Source: Nanobdellota archaeon
GTDB lineage: Archaea > Nanobdellota > Nanobdellia > Pacearchaeales > GW2011-AR1
Reading direction: 5' to 3'
Assembly (NCBI GenBank): GCA_030647125.1
Contig: JAUSKC010000011.1
Coordinates: 1 to 59,217 of the forward strand
DNA: 59,217 nt
A program made the position numbers and the translations under genes. Below, piece by piece: positions 46,941 to 57,194 of this stretch; position 1 is the first letter of the stretch, and each line of letters opens with the position of its first letter. A model generated the notes under the pieces. It saw nothing but the letters and a program-made list of their open reading frames with translations. It was not told the DNA's origin and ran no database searches.

Positions 46941-47504
46941 ATGTCAAAAATGATTTATCACGGAGAAAGCTTGAAGTTTGATTCAAATGGAAGTCCATTG
47001 CCAACTTCATCAGAATTTATTGAAGTTCGCAATTCAGAAATTCATGGAAGGGGTGTCTTCGCCGCGTGTGATATTCCAAAAGGAACAAAAATTATTGAAT
47101 ACGTCGGAGAAAAAATAACCAAAAAAGAATCAGACAAAAGAGCAGACGAACAGTTTGAAAAAGGAGAAAATAAAATATTAGATGAAGGACATGTTTACAT
47201 TTTTGAATTAGACGACGAATACGACATTGATGGAAATGTAAAATGGAACACTGCCCGCTTGATAAATCACTCATGCGGCCCAAACTGCGAAACAGAAGAC
47301 AACGAGAATTATATTTGGATTGAAGCAATGAAAGATATAAAGAAAGGTGAAGAAATAACTTACAATTACGGCTACGATTTGGATTGTTACAAAGACCATC
47401 CTTGCAAATGCGGCTCAGAAAATTGCATTGGTTTTATCTTAGCTGAAGAACACTGGCCACAATTAAGAATTGCAAGAAAAGAGTTAATCCTGGCTGCTAA
47501 TTAA
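46941..47504 (+). CDS. SET-domain lysine methyltransferase with post-SET-like cysteines
   Basis: GRGVFAACDIPKGTKIIEYVGE; LINHSCGPNCE; GEEITYNYGYD; CKCGSENCIGFI. Confidence 0.92.
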   Translation: MSKMIYHGESLKFDSNGSPLPTSSEFIEVRNSEIHGRGVFAACDIPKGTKIIEYVGEKITKKESDKRADEQFEKGENKILDEGHVYIFELDDEYDIDGNVKWNTARLINHSCGPNCETEDNENYIWIEAMKDIKKGEEITYNYGYDLDCYKDHPCKCGSENCIGFILAEEHWPQLRIARKELILAAN

Positions 47505-48224
47505 CTTTTTTAATCTTCCAAAATTAAGAATCTTTTCTCCAATTACATAAACATCAAATTTCTCAAGTTCGCGTTCAGGCACTATAAAAAAATCTTCATC
47601 ATAACTTCCAGATATTAAGTCAGAACCTTCGACCGAACGCAGGAAACTCGGCACAATTATCACTTCTTTTTTCTTCCATTTGCCGAAAAGAAAACACTTG
47701 TAACTTTCTTTTTTTATTCTCTGACTATCATGTAAAGTAACAGACGGATGAATATGACTCATAACTATTGTCTTAACCTCTTTTCCAAAAATCTCAGGAA
47801 ATAATTTATGCCCGTGTGTGAAACAAATTCCATCTTCAATCCAGTAGTCGTGCATAGGACGACCCACTAATTCAAAAGTGTCATGATTTCCTTTTATTAA
47901 AATAATATTATCTTCAGAAATTATATTAGATAAAAAAGAATAAATGTCCAACAAGTCCGTTCCTTCAGAGCGTTGAAAAGAAAAAAAATGTTTTAAGTCG
48001 CCCATAAAAACAATTTTCTTAAGTTTTTTATTTTCTTTTTCAATTTCTTTAATTATTTTATTCAAGTCCTCAATTGTATCAATTATTTGTTGCTTTGGAA
48101 TTGAATAACCTTTAACTCGGAACATCTCTTCATATCCAAGATGCAAATCCCCAATTGCAAGAATCCCTTGCTCAGGGAAAAATACTGATTTTGATATGAA
48201 TTGATATTTACTCATCTTGACCAA
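47484..48224 (-). CDS. Metallophosphoesterase (COG1407-like)
   Basis: AIGDLHLGYEE; GDLKHFF; GNHD; GHKL; MSHIHPS. Confidence 0.85.
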   Translation of the reverse strand: MVKMSKYQFISKSVFFPEQGILAIGDLHLGYEEMFRVKGYSIPKQQIIDTIEDLNKIIKEIEKENKKLKKIVFMGDLKHFFSFQRSEGTDLLDIYSFLSNIISEDNIILIKGNHDTFELVGRPMHDYWIEDGICFTHGHKLFPEIFGKEVKTIVMSHIHPSVTLHDSQRIKKESYKCFLFGKWKKKEVIIVPSFLRSVEGSDLISGSYDEDFFIVPERELEKFDVYVIGEKILNFGRLKKLISSQD

Positions 48225-50811
48225 TACTCTTCATATGCAGCTCGTGGAGTCTTTTTAAAAATTGTTGCTTGTCTTCAATTCTTATTAAGTCCGACTGCCC
48301 TTGCAAAATTAAATTCGATGCAAATGGCGACGGAATGGGGCGCGATGCAATCTTCCATTTTATCTTTCCTTCTTTTATCCATGTAAGTATATTCTTGGCG
48401 TTAGGCAAATCCATCAAATCATCCAAGACCTCTCTACGAGCTTCCCTTAAAATTGGAAACTCACCTGTTATTTTTTTAACTGCGTGATAAAGATAATGCG
48501 ATTTCATTTGCTGTTTTCCAACAGATTTCGTCTGACCTTTATAATTTCGCAAAATCATTAAAGCGCGAGAAGCGCAATGCCTAAAACGGCGCGCCAATAC
48601 ATCCGTCTTCTCAATTGCTTCTTTCAATATCTTTTCCAAGTCGTCCGGCTCTAAATTTTTAAGGGCCTTTTCCAAATTCATTTTCTCTCCTGCAAGATAA
48701 AAACCATTATCATTAATCCCAACTTCTATATCTCTTTCACCTGCTTTACCTACAAGAAATGCAATAGCTCTTGAAAGAACGTCGTTAACCCTTCTTCCAT
48801 ACATTGAATGGAAAAGCAAATAATGTTTCTCGCCACGATATTCTTCAACTAAAATAGTTTTAGCATCTGGAATTTCAAAGAATTTATGCTGCTCATTAAA
48901 ATATTCATATATTGACTTAGCTGTTGACTCGGAAACATACAAATACTCTTTTATAAATTCCAAAACCTCTTCAACTTTCATTCCTGCTTTGAGTTTGTCT
49001 TTCATCAAAGTTCTGAAACGAATTATTTCTAAAGCCGAATCAAATGCCAAAGGCAGCTGTTCAGAAAACCACGACGGAATAGTCGGCGTCCTATTTTCCG
49101 CAGAGTTAACATACAGATTCATTCCCCTAGTAAACCTGTAAACATATTTACTGCCGCCAAGAACAAAAACATCGCCCTTCTTCATTCTCTCCATAAACGA
49201 TTCATCAATAGCTCCAATACTCTCTCCTGATGGCGCAATCTTTACAGTAATAAATGACTCTTCTGGAATTGTTCCAATGTTTGTCAAATACAAAACGCGC
49301 GCAAGCTTCCCTTTTTTCCCGATTTGCTTAGTCACAGGATCATACCAAATCTTACCATAAACAAATGACTTTTCAAGTTCATAATCTCCAGAAAGGTAAG
49401 CAATAACATCAAGAAAGTCCGCCTTCCTCAAATTCTTATAACAATACGATTTTTTTATTAAATTAAACAATTCATCAATATCCCATATTTTGTAAATAGC
49501 CATTCCATAAATCTGCTGAGACAAAACATCAAGACAATTTATTGGAAAACGAATCTTGTTTATTTTTCTTTCAATCATTTCTTTTTGAATTACAGAACAC
49601 TCAACTAAATCATCTCGGTCATTAACAATAAATCTTCCTTTAGCGACGTTATGCAATTGATGCCCTGCACGCCCGAGACGTTGCAACGCCCGAGAGGACG
49701 ACTTTGGTGAACCAAGCATAATAACCAAGTCAATAAAACCAATATCAATTCCTAATTCTAAAGAAGTGGAACAAACAACAACTTTTAATTTTCCTGCACG
49801 AAGATTTTCTTCAATTCTAAATCTATGGGCTTTTGAAAGTGAAGAGTGATGAGCTGCAATATTATCATCTCCATACTCTGTAGGAAACTTATCTTTCAAA
49901 TGTGATACGACTCGCTCGGTTGCTGAACGTGTGTTTGTAAAAATTAAAGTCGTCTTGTGCTCTTTTATCAATTTATCAATTAATGAATAAGTGTTAACTC
50001 CAATATCTTCACCATAAATTAAATCTTTAACAGGAGTCAAAACCTGAACGTCAATTTTTTTATCTAAAGGCACTCGTGCAATAGCCACGCTCCTGTCGTC
50101 CGACTCTCCAACAAGATATTGCGCAACTTCATCCAATGGCTCCACCGTCGCTGACAGTCCAATTTTTGTAGGCCATATCTTGCTAACTTCATTCAAACGC
50201 TCCAGTGTCAAACTCAAATAAGTTCCTCTTTTATTATCCAAAGAGTGTATCTCATCAACAACGCAAAATTCAACCCCCCACATCTTCTCAATAAATTTTG
50301 TTGTAGTTAAAATTATAGCAAGTGATTCCGGAGTAGAAATTAAAATATGTGGCGATTTTCGAAGCATGCGCGCTCGCTCAGAAGCAGTTGTATCTCCAGT
50401 TCTCAATCCAACACGAATATCTTGCAATTTAATCCCTTTCGATTTTGCAAGTGCTTGTATTTCAGCCAACGGCTCTTCCAAATTTTTATGAATATCATTT
50501 GACAAGGCCTTCAAAGGAGAAGTATAAACCGCATAAACGCGCTCTTCAAGTTCGTTCTTCTCGGCAAGCATAACTAAATAATTTAATATAGAAAGAAAAG
50601 CTGTCAGTGTCTTAGTCCCTCCTGTCGGTGCAGAAATTATAATATCTTGCCTTTCCCAAATCGCAGGCACGCCATACTTTTGTGTAAGGGAAAAATCCGC
50701 AAACTTTGAAAAAAACCACTCTTTAACTAAAGGATGAAGATACCCTTTAATATCATTCACATTACGTTCTTTAGCTTCTAGAATTTTTGTCATTTTAGGG
50801 AAAAGAGGCAA
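48208..50811 (-). CDS. Lhr-like superfamily II helicase
   Basis: IIISAPTGGTKTLTAFLSIL; VDEIHSL; KIGLSATVEP; RALQRLGRAGHQ. Confidence 0.92.
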   Translation of the reverse strand: MPLFPKMTKILEAKERNVNDIKGYLHPLVKEWFFSKFADFSLTQKYGVPAIWERQDIIISAPTGGTKTLTAFLSILNYLVMLAEKNELEERVYAVYTSPLKALSNDIHKNLEEPLAEIQALAKSKGIKLQDIRVGLRTGDTTASERARMLRKSPHILISTPESLAIILTTTKFIEKMWGVEFCVVDEIHSLDNKRGTYLSLTLERLNEVSKIWPTKIGLSATVEPLDEVAQYLVGESDDRSVAIARVPLDKKIDVQVLTPVKDLIYGEDIGVNTYSLIDKLIKEHKTTLIFTNTRSATERVVSHLKDKFPTEYGDDNIAAHHSSLSKAHRFRIEENLRAGKLKVVVCSTSLELGIDIGFIDLVIMLGSPKSSSRALQRLGRAGHQLHNVAKGRFIVNDRDDLVECSVIQKEMIERKINKIRFPINCLDVLSQQIYGMAIYKIWDIDELFNLIKKSYCYKNLRKADFLDVIAYLSGDYELEKSFVYGKIWYDPVTKQIGKKGKLARVLYLTNIGTIPEESFITVKIAPSGESIGAIDESFMERMKKGDVFVLGGSKYVYRFTRGMNLYVNSAENRTPTIPSWFSEQLPLAFDSALEIIRFRTLMKDKLKAGMKVEEVLEFIKEYLYVSESTAKSIYEYFNEQHKFFEIPDAKTILVEEYRGEKHYLLFHSMYGRRVNDVLSRAIAFLVGKAGERDIEVGINDNGFYLAGEKMNLEKALKNLEPDDLEKILKEAIEKTDVLARRFRHCASRALMILRNYKGQTKSVGKQQMKSHYLYHAVKKITGEFPILREARREVLDDLMDLPNAKNILTWIKEGKIKWKIASRPIPSPFASNLILQGQSDLIRIEDKQQFLKRLHELHMKSIGQDE

Positions 50812-50847
50812 GATACATACTAGAATATATATTTTAAAATGTTTGGT

Positions 50848-51408
50848 TTAGAAATTTGTCCTTTCTAAGATATAACCAACAGCTCCAAGAAAATTATTAA
50901 AAACTACTTCTGCCCCTGCTTTCTCCAGCGTTTCAATTGTTGACCCTTTGTTTAATATACCAACTGAACGAACTCCAGCTTTCTCACCCGCTTGAATATC
51001 CGAAACTCTATCTCCAATTAACCAGCTTTTTGCCAAATCAATTCCATGCTCTCTTACCGCCGCTTCTAGCATTCCAGTTTTTGGTTTTCTGCAATTGCAA
51101 TTTTTTTTATGCTCTACAACATTGGCTTTTGGATGATGCGGACAAAAATATTCTCCAGAAATCTCTATTCCTTCACGTTTCAATTTTTCATTTATAAAAT
51201 CACTAAAAATATAATAATCTTTGATAGAATAATATCCTCGGGCAATACCTGACTGATTTGTTATAATAATCAATTTATATTTTTCTTGCAATTTCTTTAA
51301 TCCTTCTAAAACTCCTGGAAGAAATTCCAAATCTTTAGGCTTATGAACATATCCTGATTCATCTTTAATAAGAGTATTATCCCTATCTAAAAAAACTGCA
51401 GATTCCAT
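50848..51408 (-). CDS. gmhB: D-glycero-D-manno-heptose 1,7-bisphosphate 7-phosphatase-like HAD phosphatase
   Basis: VFLDRDNTLIKDESGYVHKPKDLEFLPGVLEGL; ITNQSGIARGYY; CPHHP..CNCRKPKTGML. Confidence 0.88.
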   Translation of the reverse strand: MESAVFLDRDNTLIKDESGYVHKPKDLEFLPGVLEGLKKLQEKYKLIIITNQSGIARGYYSIKDYYIFSDFINEKLKREGIEISGEYFCPHHPKANVVEHKKNCNCRKPKTGMLEAAVREHGIDLAKSWLIGDRVSDIQAGEKAGVRSVGILNKGSTIETLEKAGAEVVFNNFLGAVGYILERTNF

Positions 51409-52401
51409 TTAACGAAGATATCTTATTACCTCCTCCCTTGTTGCCGTTGTAGTGCCTGGTTTTTCTACCACAACTCCTGCTGCCGCGTTTGCAATTACCG
51501 AAGCATCATGAACATCAAGACCGGTCGCCAAGCCCAAAGACAAAGCAGCAATAAAAGTATCACCAGCCCCAGTCACATCGGCAACTTTCTTCGCTTTTGT
51601 CCTTATAAGATTTGATTCTCCATTATGATAACTAAAAACGCCGTCACCCCCGCAAGTAATAGCAACATACTTTGGTTTAAGTTCAAGATAAATCTTCTCT
51701 CCAATTCTTTTCAATGTTTCTTCATTTCGCGAATAAGTTATCCTAGATATTTCTTCTGCTTCACTTCTGTTAACACAAACTAAATACGCCCCCATAAATA
51801 AATTTACATTCTTTGGTTTCGGAGCCGCAACGATCTTAACCGACTTGTCTCTCGTCAAATTCAAAATTCTCTGTGCAAGACCCCCTTTGAAAAGATACTT
51901 ATTGTAATCGGAAAGAATAACAATATCATAATTACCTATATCTTCTTTTAATTGATTAAAAATCTTATCTTCTTTTTCTACCTCAAGTTTTGAAAGTAAA
52001 CTTCTTCTCTCACCCATAAATTTTTCTTTTTCTCCTTTATCAAATCTGCAAAGCTGCTGACCATGCGCCATAATTCGATTTTTAACAAGGGTTTTATTAT
52101 GATAAATATAATTAAATTTAATCTTCGCATCATAACATAACTTCTTTATCTCTTCCCCATAAATATCATTTCCAATAATTCCAAAAAGGTTAACATCCGC
52201 TCCAAGAGCAGCGATATTATTGGCTACATTCCCAGCTCCGCCAAGCATAAAACTTTCTTCATCCACAGACATAAGAATTGCAGCCGGCTGTTCAGGATTT
52301 ACCCTTTCTACTTCTCCCCACAAAAAATTATCGAGCAAAATATCTCCAATAACAAGAACTTTCTTAGAACCAAAACATTTTACATTTTCTTCAAGACCCA
52401 T
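51409..52401 (-). CDS. RfaE1/HldE-like sugar (heptose 7-phosphate) kinase, PfkB family
   Basis: VLVIGDILLDNFLWGEVERVNPEQPAAIL; LGGAGNVANNIAALGADV; DVTGAGDTFIAAL. Confidence 0.88.
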   Translation of the reverse strand: MGLEENVKCFGSKKVLVIGDILLDNFLWGEVERVNPEQPAAILMSVDEESFMLGGAGNVANNIAALGADVNLFGIIGNDIYGEEIKKLCYDAKIKFNYIYHNKTLVKNRIMAHGQQLCRFDKGEKEKFMGERRSLLSKLEVEKEDKIFNQLKEDIGNYDIVILSDYNKYLFKGGLAQRILNLTRDKSVKIVAAPKPKNVNLFMGAYLVCVNRSEAEEISRITYSRNEETLKRIGEKIYLELKPKYVAITCGGDGVFSYHNGESNLIRTKAKKVADVTGAGDTFIAALSLGLATGLDVHDASVIANAAAGVVVEKPGTTTATREEVIRYLR

Positions 52402-52524
52402 AATCTTCTTTACTCCTATCCCTTTAAAAAAATATATTCACTCAAAGAACAATTAAGAATCAACTGCAAAAGTTTTTAATCTAAAAAATTTATAACCTTT
52501 TAATATAAGAATTAAGGTGAAAAA

Positions 52525-53919
52525 TTGAAAAATATAGAAAAAAAGAAAGAGGAATCGCGAAACATCTCAATTTATGAGGGTTCGGCAACTTCAGTCATGT
52601 CAGGGGCAGGTGACTCTTATATAGTTCCTTACGCTCTCGTGCTAAATGCAAATAACGCAGAAATAGGTTTCTTGACAAGTTTTGTAAACTTATTCAGTTC
52701 TTTTTCACAACTTTACTCAAGCAAACTTGTCTACACCCATTCAAGAAAAAAAGTCGTTCTTTTCGCGGTCTTCATGCAGGCACTCCTTTGGCTTTCATTG
52801 ATTGCTGTTGGTTTTTTATACTGGCAAGGAATTTTAAAAAATGAAGTTGTTTTGCTTGTAATAATTTTTTATTCTATTATTGCAATTTTCGGCGGAATAG
52901 CAAACCCTTCATGGTTCTCTTGGATGGGAGATATAGTCCCTGTAAAGATTAGAGGGGAATATTTTTCTAAAAGAAATATAATTTGTGGACTAATTGCCTT
53001 AATTGTAACCGTCGCCGCTTCTTTCCTTTTGGATTATATGAAAAACATCGGATTCTTAATTTTCGGATTTTGGATTTTGTTTGGTTTGGCCTCTCTGGGC
53101 CGTTTCATTTCATTATTATTCTTTACAAAAATGTACGAGCCAAAAACAAAAGTTGACAAAAAAAGTTACTTCACATTCAGCCAATTCATAAAAAAAGCCC
53201 CTTCAACAAACTTTGGAAAATTTTCAATTTATGTAGGACTGATTAATTTAGCTACATATTTTGCTTCGCCCTTCTTTTTAGTTTACATGCTTAAAGATTT
53301 AAATTACAATTATGTTTGGTTCACACTAGTCAACTTTTCGAGTGCAATTTTTACAGCAATTAGTTTGCCTTTATGGGGAAAAATAGGCGACTATTATGGG
53401 AATAAAAAACTATTAACAATCGGCGCAATTATAATCCCCTTTGCCCCACTCCCTTGGTTGATATTCAAAAATCCAATTGCATTAATATTCACCGCTCAAA
53501 TAATAGCAGGTTTTGGATGGGCCGCTTTCAATCTTGCAGCGTCAAACTTTATTTACGACGCTGTAACGCCTCAAAGAAGAGCAATATGCGTCGCGTATTA
53601 CACAGTAATTAACGGCGTATGCATATTTATTGGCGCATTCCTAGGAGGCCTATTTGCAGAATATGTCGTCCTATCTTGGATAAATGTCTTACTTATAATA
53701 TTCTTAATTTCAGCTATATTAAGAGTCGTATTCTCACTAATAATGATTCCAAAAATTAAAGAAGTCAGAAATATTCCTGAAAACAAAGAAAGATTAAACT
53801 TCAACCAGTACATCAATCTTATTACGCCCCGCCCTTTCCATGATTTATTCCGTGGAGTTAAAGGTTCCATCGTAGAAACAAGCCAGATTAACAAAATATC
53901 AAAAACCTCAAAGAGATAA
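52525..53919 (+). CDS. MFS transporter
   Basis: About 12 TM helices; PVKIRGEYFSKRN loop. Confidence 0.8.
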   Translation: MKNIEKKKEESRNISIYEGSATSVMSGAGDSYIVPYALVLNANNAEIGFLTSFVNLFSSFSQLYSSKLVYTHSRKKVVLFAVFMQALLWLSLIAVGFLYWQGILKNEVVLLVIIFYSIIAIFGGIANPSWFSWMGDIVPVKIRGEYFSKRNIICGLIALIVTVAASFLLDYMKNIGFLIFGFWILFGLASLGRFISLLFFTKMYEPKTKVDKKSYFTFSQFIKKAPSTNFGKFSIYVGLINLATYFASPFFLVYMLKDLNYNYVWFTLVNFSSAIFTAISLPLWGKIGDYYGNKKLLTIGAIIIPFAPLPWLIFKNPIALIFTAQIIAGFGWAAFNLAASNFIYDAVTPQRRAICVAYYTVINGVCIFIGAFLGGLFAEYVVLSWINVLLIIFLISAILRVVFSLIMIPKIKEVRNIPENKERLNFNQYINLITPRPFHDLFRGVKGSIVETSQINKISKTSKR

Positions 53920-53949
53920 ATTTATAATTTTATACTTTATGGGATATTC

Positions 53950-55092
53950 ATGAAAAACATTTATCTAGACAACGCAGCGACAACGCAGATTGATGAAAAG
54001 GTCTTGAAAACAATGCTGCCTTATTTCAATGAAAAATACGGAAACGCATCATCAAAGCATATTTTTGGAGCAGAGGCCAAAGAAACACTAGCAAAAGCGC
54101 GCAAGACAATTGCAAAATCCATAGGCGCCTCACCGGACGAAATTGTCTTCACCTCGGGCGGAACCGAAAGCAACAATTTTACATTAAAAGGATTATTTTT
54201 TTCTAACATAAAAAAAGGAAAAAATCATATTATTACAACAAAAGTCGAACATGATTGCGTCTTAAATTCTTGTAAATGGCTCGAGACGCAAGGAGCAAAA
54301 GTAACTTACCTCGATGTCAACTCAGAAGGATTTATTATTCCGTCACAAATCGAAAAAACAATAACAGAAAAAACTTTCTTGGTCTCAGTAATTCATGGCC
54401 ATAACGAAATTGGAACAATAAACGACTTAAGAAAAATTGGAGAAATATGTAAACAAAAAAATGTTTTATTTCACTCAGACGCATGTCAAAGTTATACAAA
54501 AGTTCCAATTGATGTCAAAAAAGATAATATTGATTTGCTAACTTTGAACGCGCATAAAATTCACGGCCCTAAAGGCGTCGGTGCCTTATACATTCGTAAA
54601 GGAATTGAAATAACTCCATTGCTAACAGGTGGTGGACAAGAAAAAGGTCTCCGAAGCGGAACAGAAAATATTCCTGGAATTGTTGGCTTTGCAAGCGCAT
54701 CAGAAGCAATTTCATCTTCAGACATAAAAAGAATGAACACATTAAGAGACAAACTAATTAACAACTTAACAAAAATACCTAATGTAAAATTAAATGGAGC
54801 TACCGGAGAAAAACGACTATGCAACAATGTAAACTTAACTTTTGATAACATCGACGGCGAAATACTTGGTGGATATTTGGAGCATTACGGAATTATGAGT
54901 TCAACAGGAAGCGCATGTATGTCAAACACAAATCAACACTCAAGCCACGTTCTAAAAGCGCTTGGCTTATCAGAAAAAGACGCTTCAAGCTCAATTCGCC
55001 TTTCCCTTTCAAAATACACGACAGAAAAAGAAATTGACTTTGTCCTGGAAGTCCTACCAAAGATTGTAGAAAAATTAACGCGATATTCTTAA
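53950..55092 (+). CDS. Cysteine desulfurase (NifS/IscS family)
   Basis: IYLDNAATTQIDEKVL; NAHKIHGPKGVGALY; STGSACMSNTNQHSSHVL. Confidence 0.95.
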   Translation: MKNIYLDNAATTQIDEKVLKTMLPYFNEKYGNASSKHIFGAEAKETLAKARKTIAKSIGASPDEIVFTSGGTESNNFTLKGLFFSNIKKGKNHIITTKVEHDCVLNSCKWLETQGAKVTYLDVNSEGFIIPSQIEKTITEKTFLVSVIHGHNEIGTINDLRKIGEICKQKNVLFHSDACQSYTKVPIDVKKDNIDLLTLNAHKIHGPKGVGALYIRKGIEITPLLTGGGQEKGLRSGTENIPGIVGFASASEAISSSDIKRMNTLRDKLINNLTKIPNVKLNGATGEKRLCNNVNLTFDNIDGEILGGYLEHYGIMSSTGSACMSNTNQHSSHVLKALGLSEKDASSSIRLSLSKYTTEKEIDFVLEVLPKIVEKLTRYS

Positions 55093-55116
55093 AAACAGGA
55101 AAAATTTCTTAAAAGA

Positions 55117-55458
55117 ATGATAGAAACATCAGATTTAGGACGTGAACTTGAAGACAAGCTCCCAAATACAGAATTTATTTGGAAATCTTCAGATTCAGGA
55201 ACTAGAAAGAATTGCAGACGGCTAAGAAAGTCTTTATTAGGACGGTCTTTATTATCTGTCTTAGGAATTTATAGTAAAGAAAAAATATTAAGCGAAGAAG
55301 AAATAATTGAGGCCTTTAAAAGATCACAAATTTATAATAATGAACCAAAAGAAGTATTTTTTGATATCATATTAAAAAGACCAATATATTTCGAAGACAA
55401 TAATCATATAGAAATTAAAAAAGATAACGGCAATTACCACGTATCTGTCTACAGGTAA
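55117..55458 (+). CDS. Hypothetical protein
   Basis: 113-aa ORF. Confidence 0.45.
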   Translation: MIETSDLGRELEDKLPNTEFIWKSSDSGTRKNCRRLRKSLLGRSLLSVLGIYSKEKILSEEEIIEAFKRSQIYNNEPKEVFFDIILKRPIYFEDNNHIEIKKDNGNYHVSVYR

Positions 55459-55480
55459 TTTATAATATTTAATAAAATAA

Positions 55481-55825
55481 TTATTTTATCTTAAATCCGT
55501 TTACATGACTCAATTCTTCCAAGAAAGATGGTTCTACATAAATAACTGGATGTCCTTCTTCTTCTCTAATTAAAACCCCTCTTGAACCACCATAATGGTG
55601 AGTCCCGCTCGACATAAATCCATCAAAATCAAAGGTCTCTTTTTCCACTTTTGAAACACGTGCCGGAATAACACATTCCCCCCCATGAACAAGTGTAGAA
55701 AATGAAGCAATATAAAAATCTCCAACCTTTGGAATCCCAGGAACAAGTGGTTTGAAAATTTCTCTGTCTATCATAAAAATCGATTCAATTTTGGATTTAA
55801 AAGGATTTATATCATTAAATAGCAA
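55481..55825 (-). CDS. Hypothetical protein
   Basis: 114-aa ORF overlapping next gene. Confidence 0.5.
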   Translation of the reverse strand: MLFNDINPFKSKIESIFMIDREIFKPLVPGIPKVGDFYIASFSTLVHGGECVIPARVSKVEKETFDFDGFMSSGTHHYGGSRGVLIREEEGHPVIYVEPSFLEELSHVNGFKIK

Positions 55826-56765
55826 CTTGAGTTTTTCGTCCTTGATTAACCAATGACTTTTTAGTGCAATATTCTTGAAATTCCAAAAAACACTCTTGAG
55901 AACAGCACCCGTGAAGTTTAAACTGGCAATCTAAACAAAGAACAACAAATCTGTCACATTCTGGATTTCTACAATTCTTATATAAATCACACGAAACACT
56001 GCAAACTTCACATTCAGTTATCGGTTTTTTATTTTCATTATTGACATCAGCTACCATTCTTTTATCAAAAACAAAAAGTTTTCCTTCCCAAAAAGTGTCT
56101 GGGTATTTTTGAACAAAATTTATTATCCCACCATGAATCTGGTTCACATCTTTAAAGCCCGCTTCTTTCAAAACTACAGAGGCCTTTTCGCAACGGATTC
56201 CGCCCGTGCAATACATAACAATTTTCTTGTCTTTTATTCCTTTTATTTTCTCAAGCCCTTTTGCTTTTTCAGGAAATTCGCGGAAAGTTTTTGTATTAAC
56301 TTGAATAGAATCTTTGAACTTCCCAATCTTGTGCTCGTAATCATTTCGTGCATCCATAAAAATAATATTTTCCTTCAAGTGCCCATCCGAATCATAAAGT
56401 TCAAGTATTTCTTCAGGAGAAAGATAATTTCCCGTATTTCCTAGATCAACTTTTTTCTTAAGAGCAACAATTTCATCTCTTACAAGAATTGTCATTTTAG
56501 TAAAGGGCGACGCCGTTCCAACATCCCCTTTAAACCATAAATCAGAAAACGCAAGTTTAGAATGCATTAATATTTTATATTTCTCAATTTGCCCTTTAGT
56601 TCCAGAAACCGAGCCATTAATTCCTTCTTCAGCAATAAGTATCCGTCCTTTCAAACCAATCCTTTCGCATTCTTCCAAATGAGTTCTCCTAAATTCTTCT
56701 AATTTTTCCATACTCCCAAGATTAACGAACTTGTAAAATAAAAGAATGTGAATATCTTGTTCCAT
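55815..56765 (-). CDS. Rhodanese/TrhO (UPF0176)-like tRNA hydroxylase
   Basis: GRILIAEEGINGSVSGT; MYCTGGIRCEKASVVLKEAGF; Cys-rich C-terminus. Confidence 0.9.
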   Translation of the reverse strand: MEQDIHILLFYKFVNLGSMEKLEEFRRTHLEECERIGLKGRILIAEEGINGSVSGTKGQIEKYKILMHSKLAFSDLWFKGDVGTASPFTKMTILVRDEIVALKKKVDLGNTGNYLSPEEILELYDSDGHLKENIIFMDARNDYEHKIGKFKDSIQVNTKTFREFPEKAKGLEKIKGIKDKKIVMYCTGGIRCEKASVVLKEAGFKDVNQIHGGIINFVQKYPDTFWEGKLFVFDKRMVADVNNENKKPITECEVCSVSCDLYKNCRNPECDRFVVLCLDCQFKLHGCCSQECFLEFQEYCTKKSLVNQGRKTQVAI

Positions 56766-56815
56766 ATAAATAACCAAATCTTAAACCTTAAAAACTCTTC
56801 CCCACGTCTTTCCTT

Positions 56816-57193
56816 ATGAAAGATATCTTGGATAATAAAGACCTTAAAATGGAAAATATGTATGATTTTGAAATAGATAAAGTAATAGAAGCGGTAAAAT
56901 CAAACAACGCAAAATCCGTGTTATTACAATTCCCAGATGGTTTAAAACACCGAGGAAAAGAAGTTGTCGACGCAATTGAAGAAAACACCAAGTGTGAATG
57001 TATTATATGGTTGGGAAATTGTTTCGGAGGATGTGATATTCCTATTACTTTAAACCACAAAATTGATTTAGTCATTCAATTTGGTCACAACAAATTCATA
57101 AAAAATCCTGAAGGGTGGGATCATGGAACCCAACCCGTTCCAAAGAACCAAAATTCTTTTGAAGAAGGATGGGATGGGGGAAAGAACAACTAA
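56816..57193 (+). CDS. dph2: Dph2 N-terminal part
   Basis: LLQFPDGLKHRGKEV..; IWLGNCFGGCDIPI; LVIQFGHNKFIKN. Confidence 0.8.
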   Translation: MKDILDNKDLKMENMYDFEIDKVIEAVKSNNAKSVLLQFPDGLKHRGKEVVDAIEENTKCECIIWLGNCFGGCDIPITLNHKIDLVIQFGHNKFIKNPEGWDHGTQPVPKNQNSFEEGWDGGKNN

Positions 57194-57194
57194 A

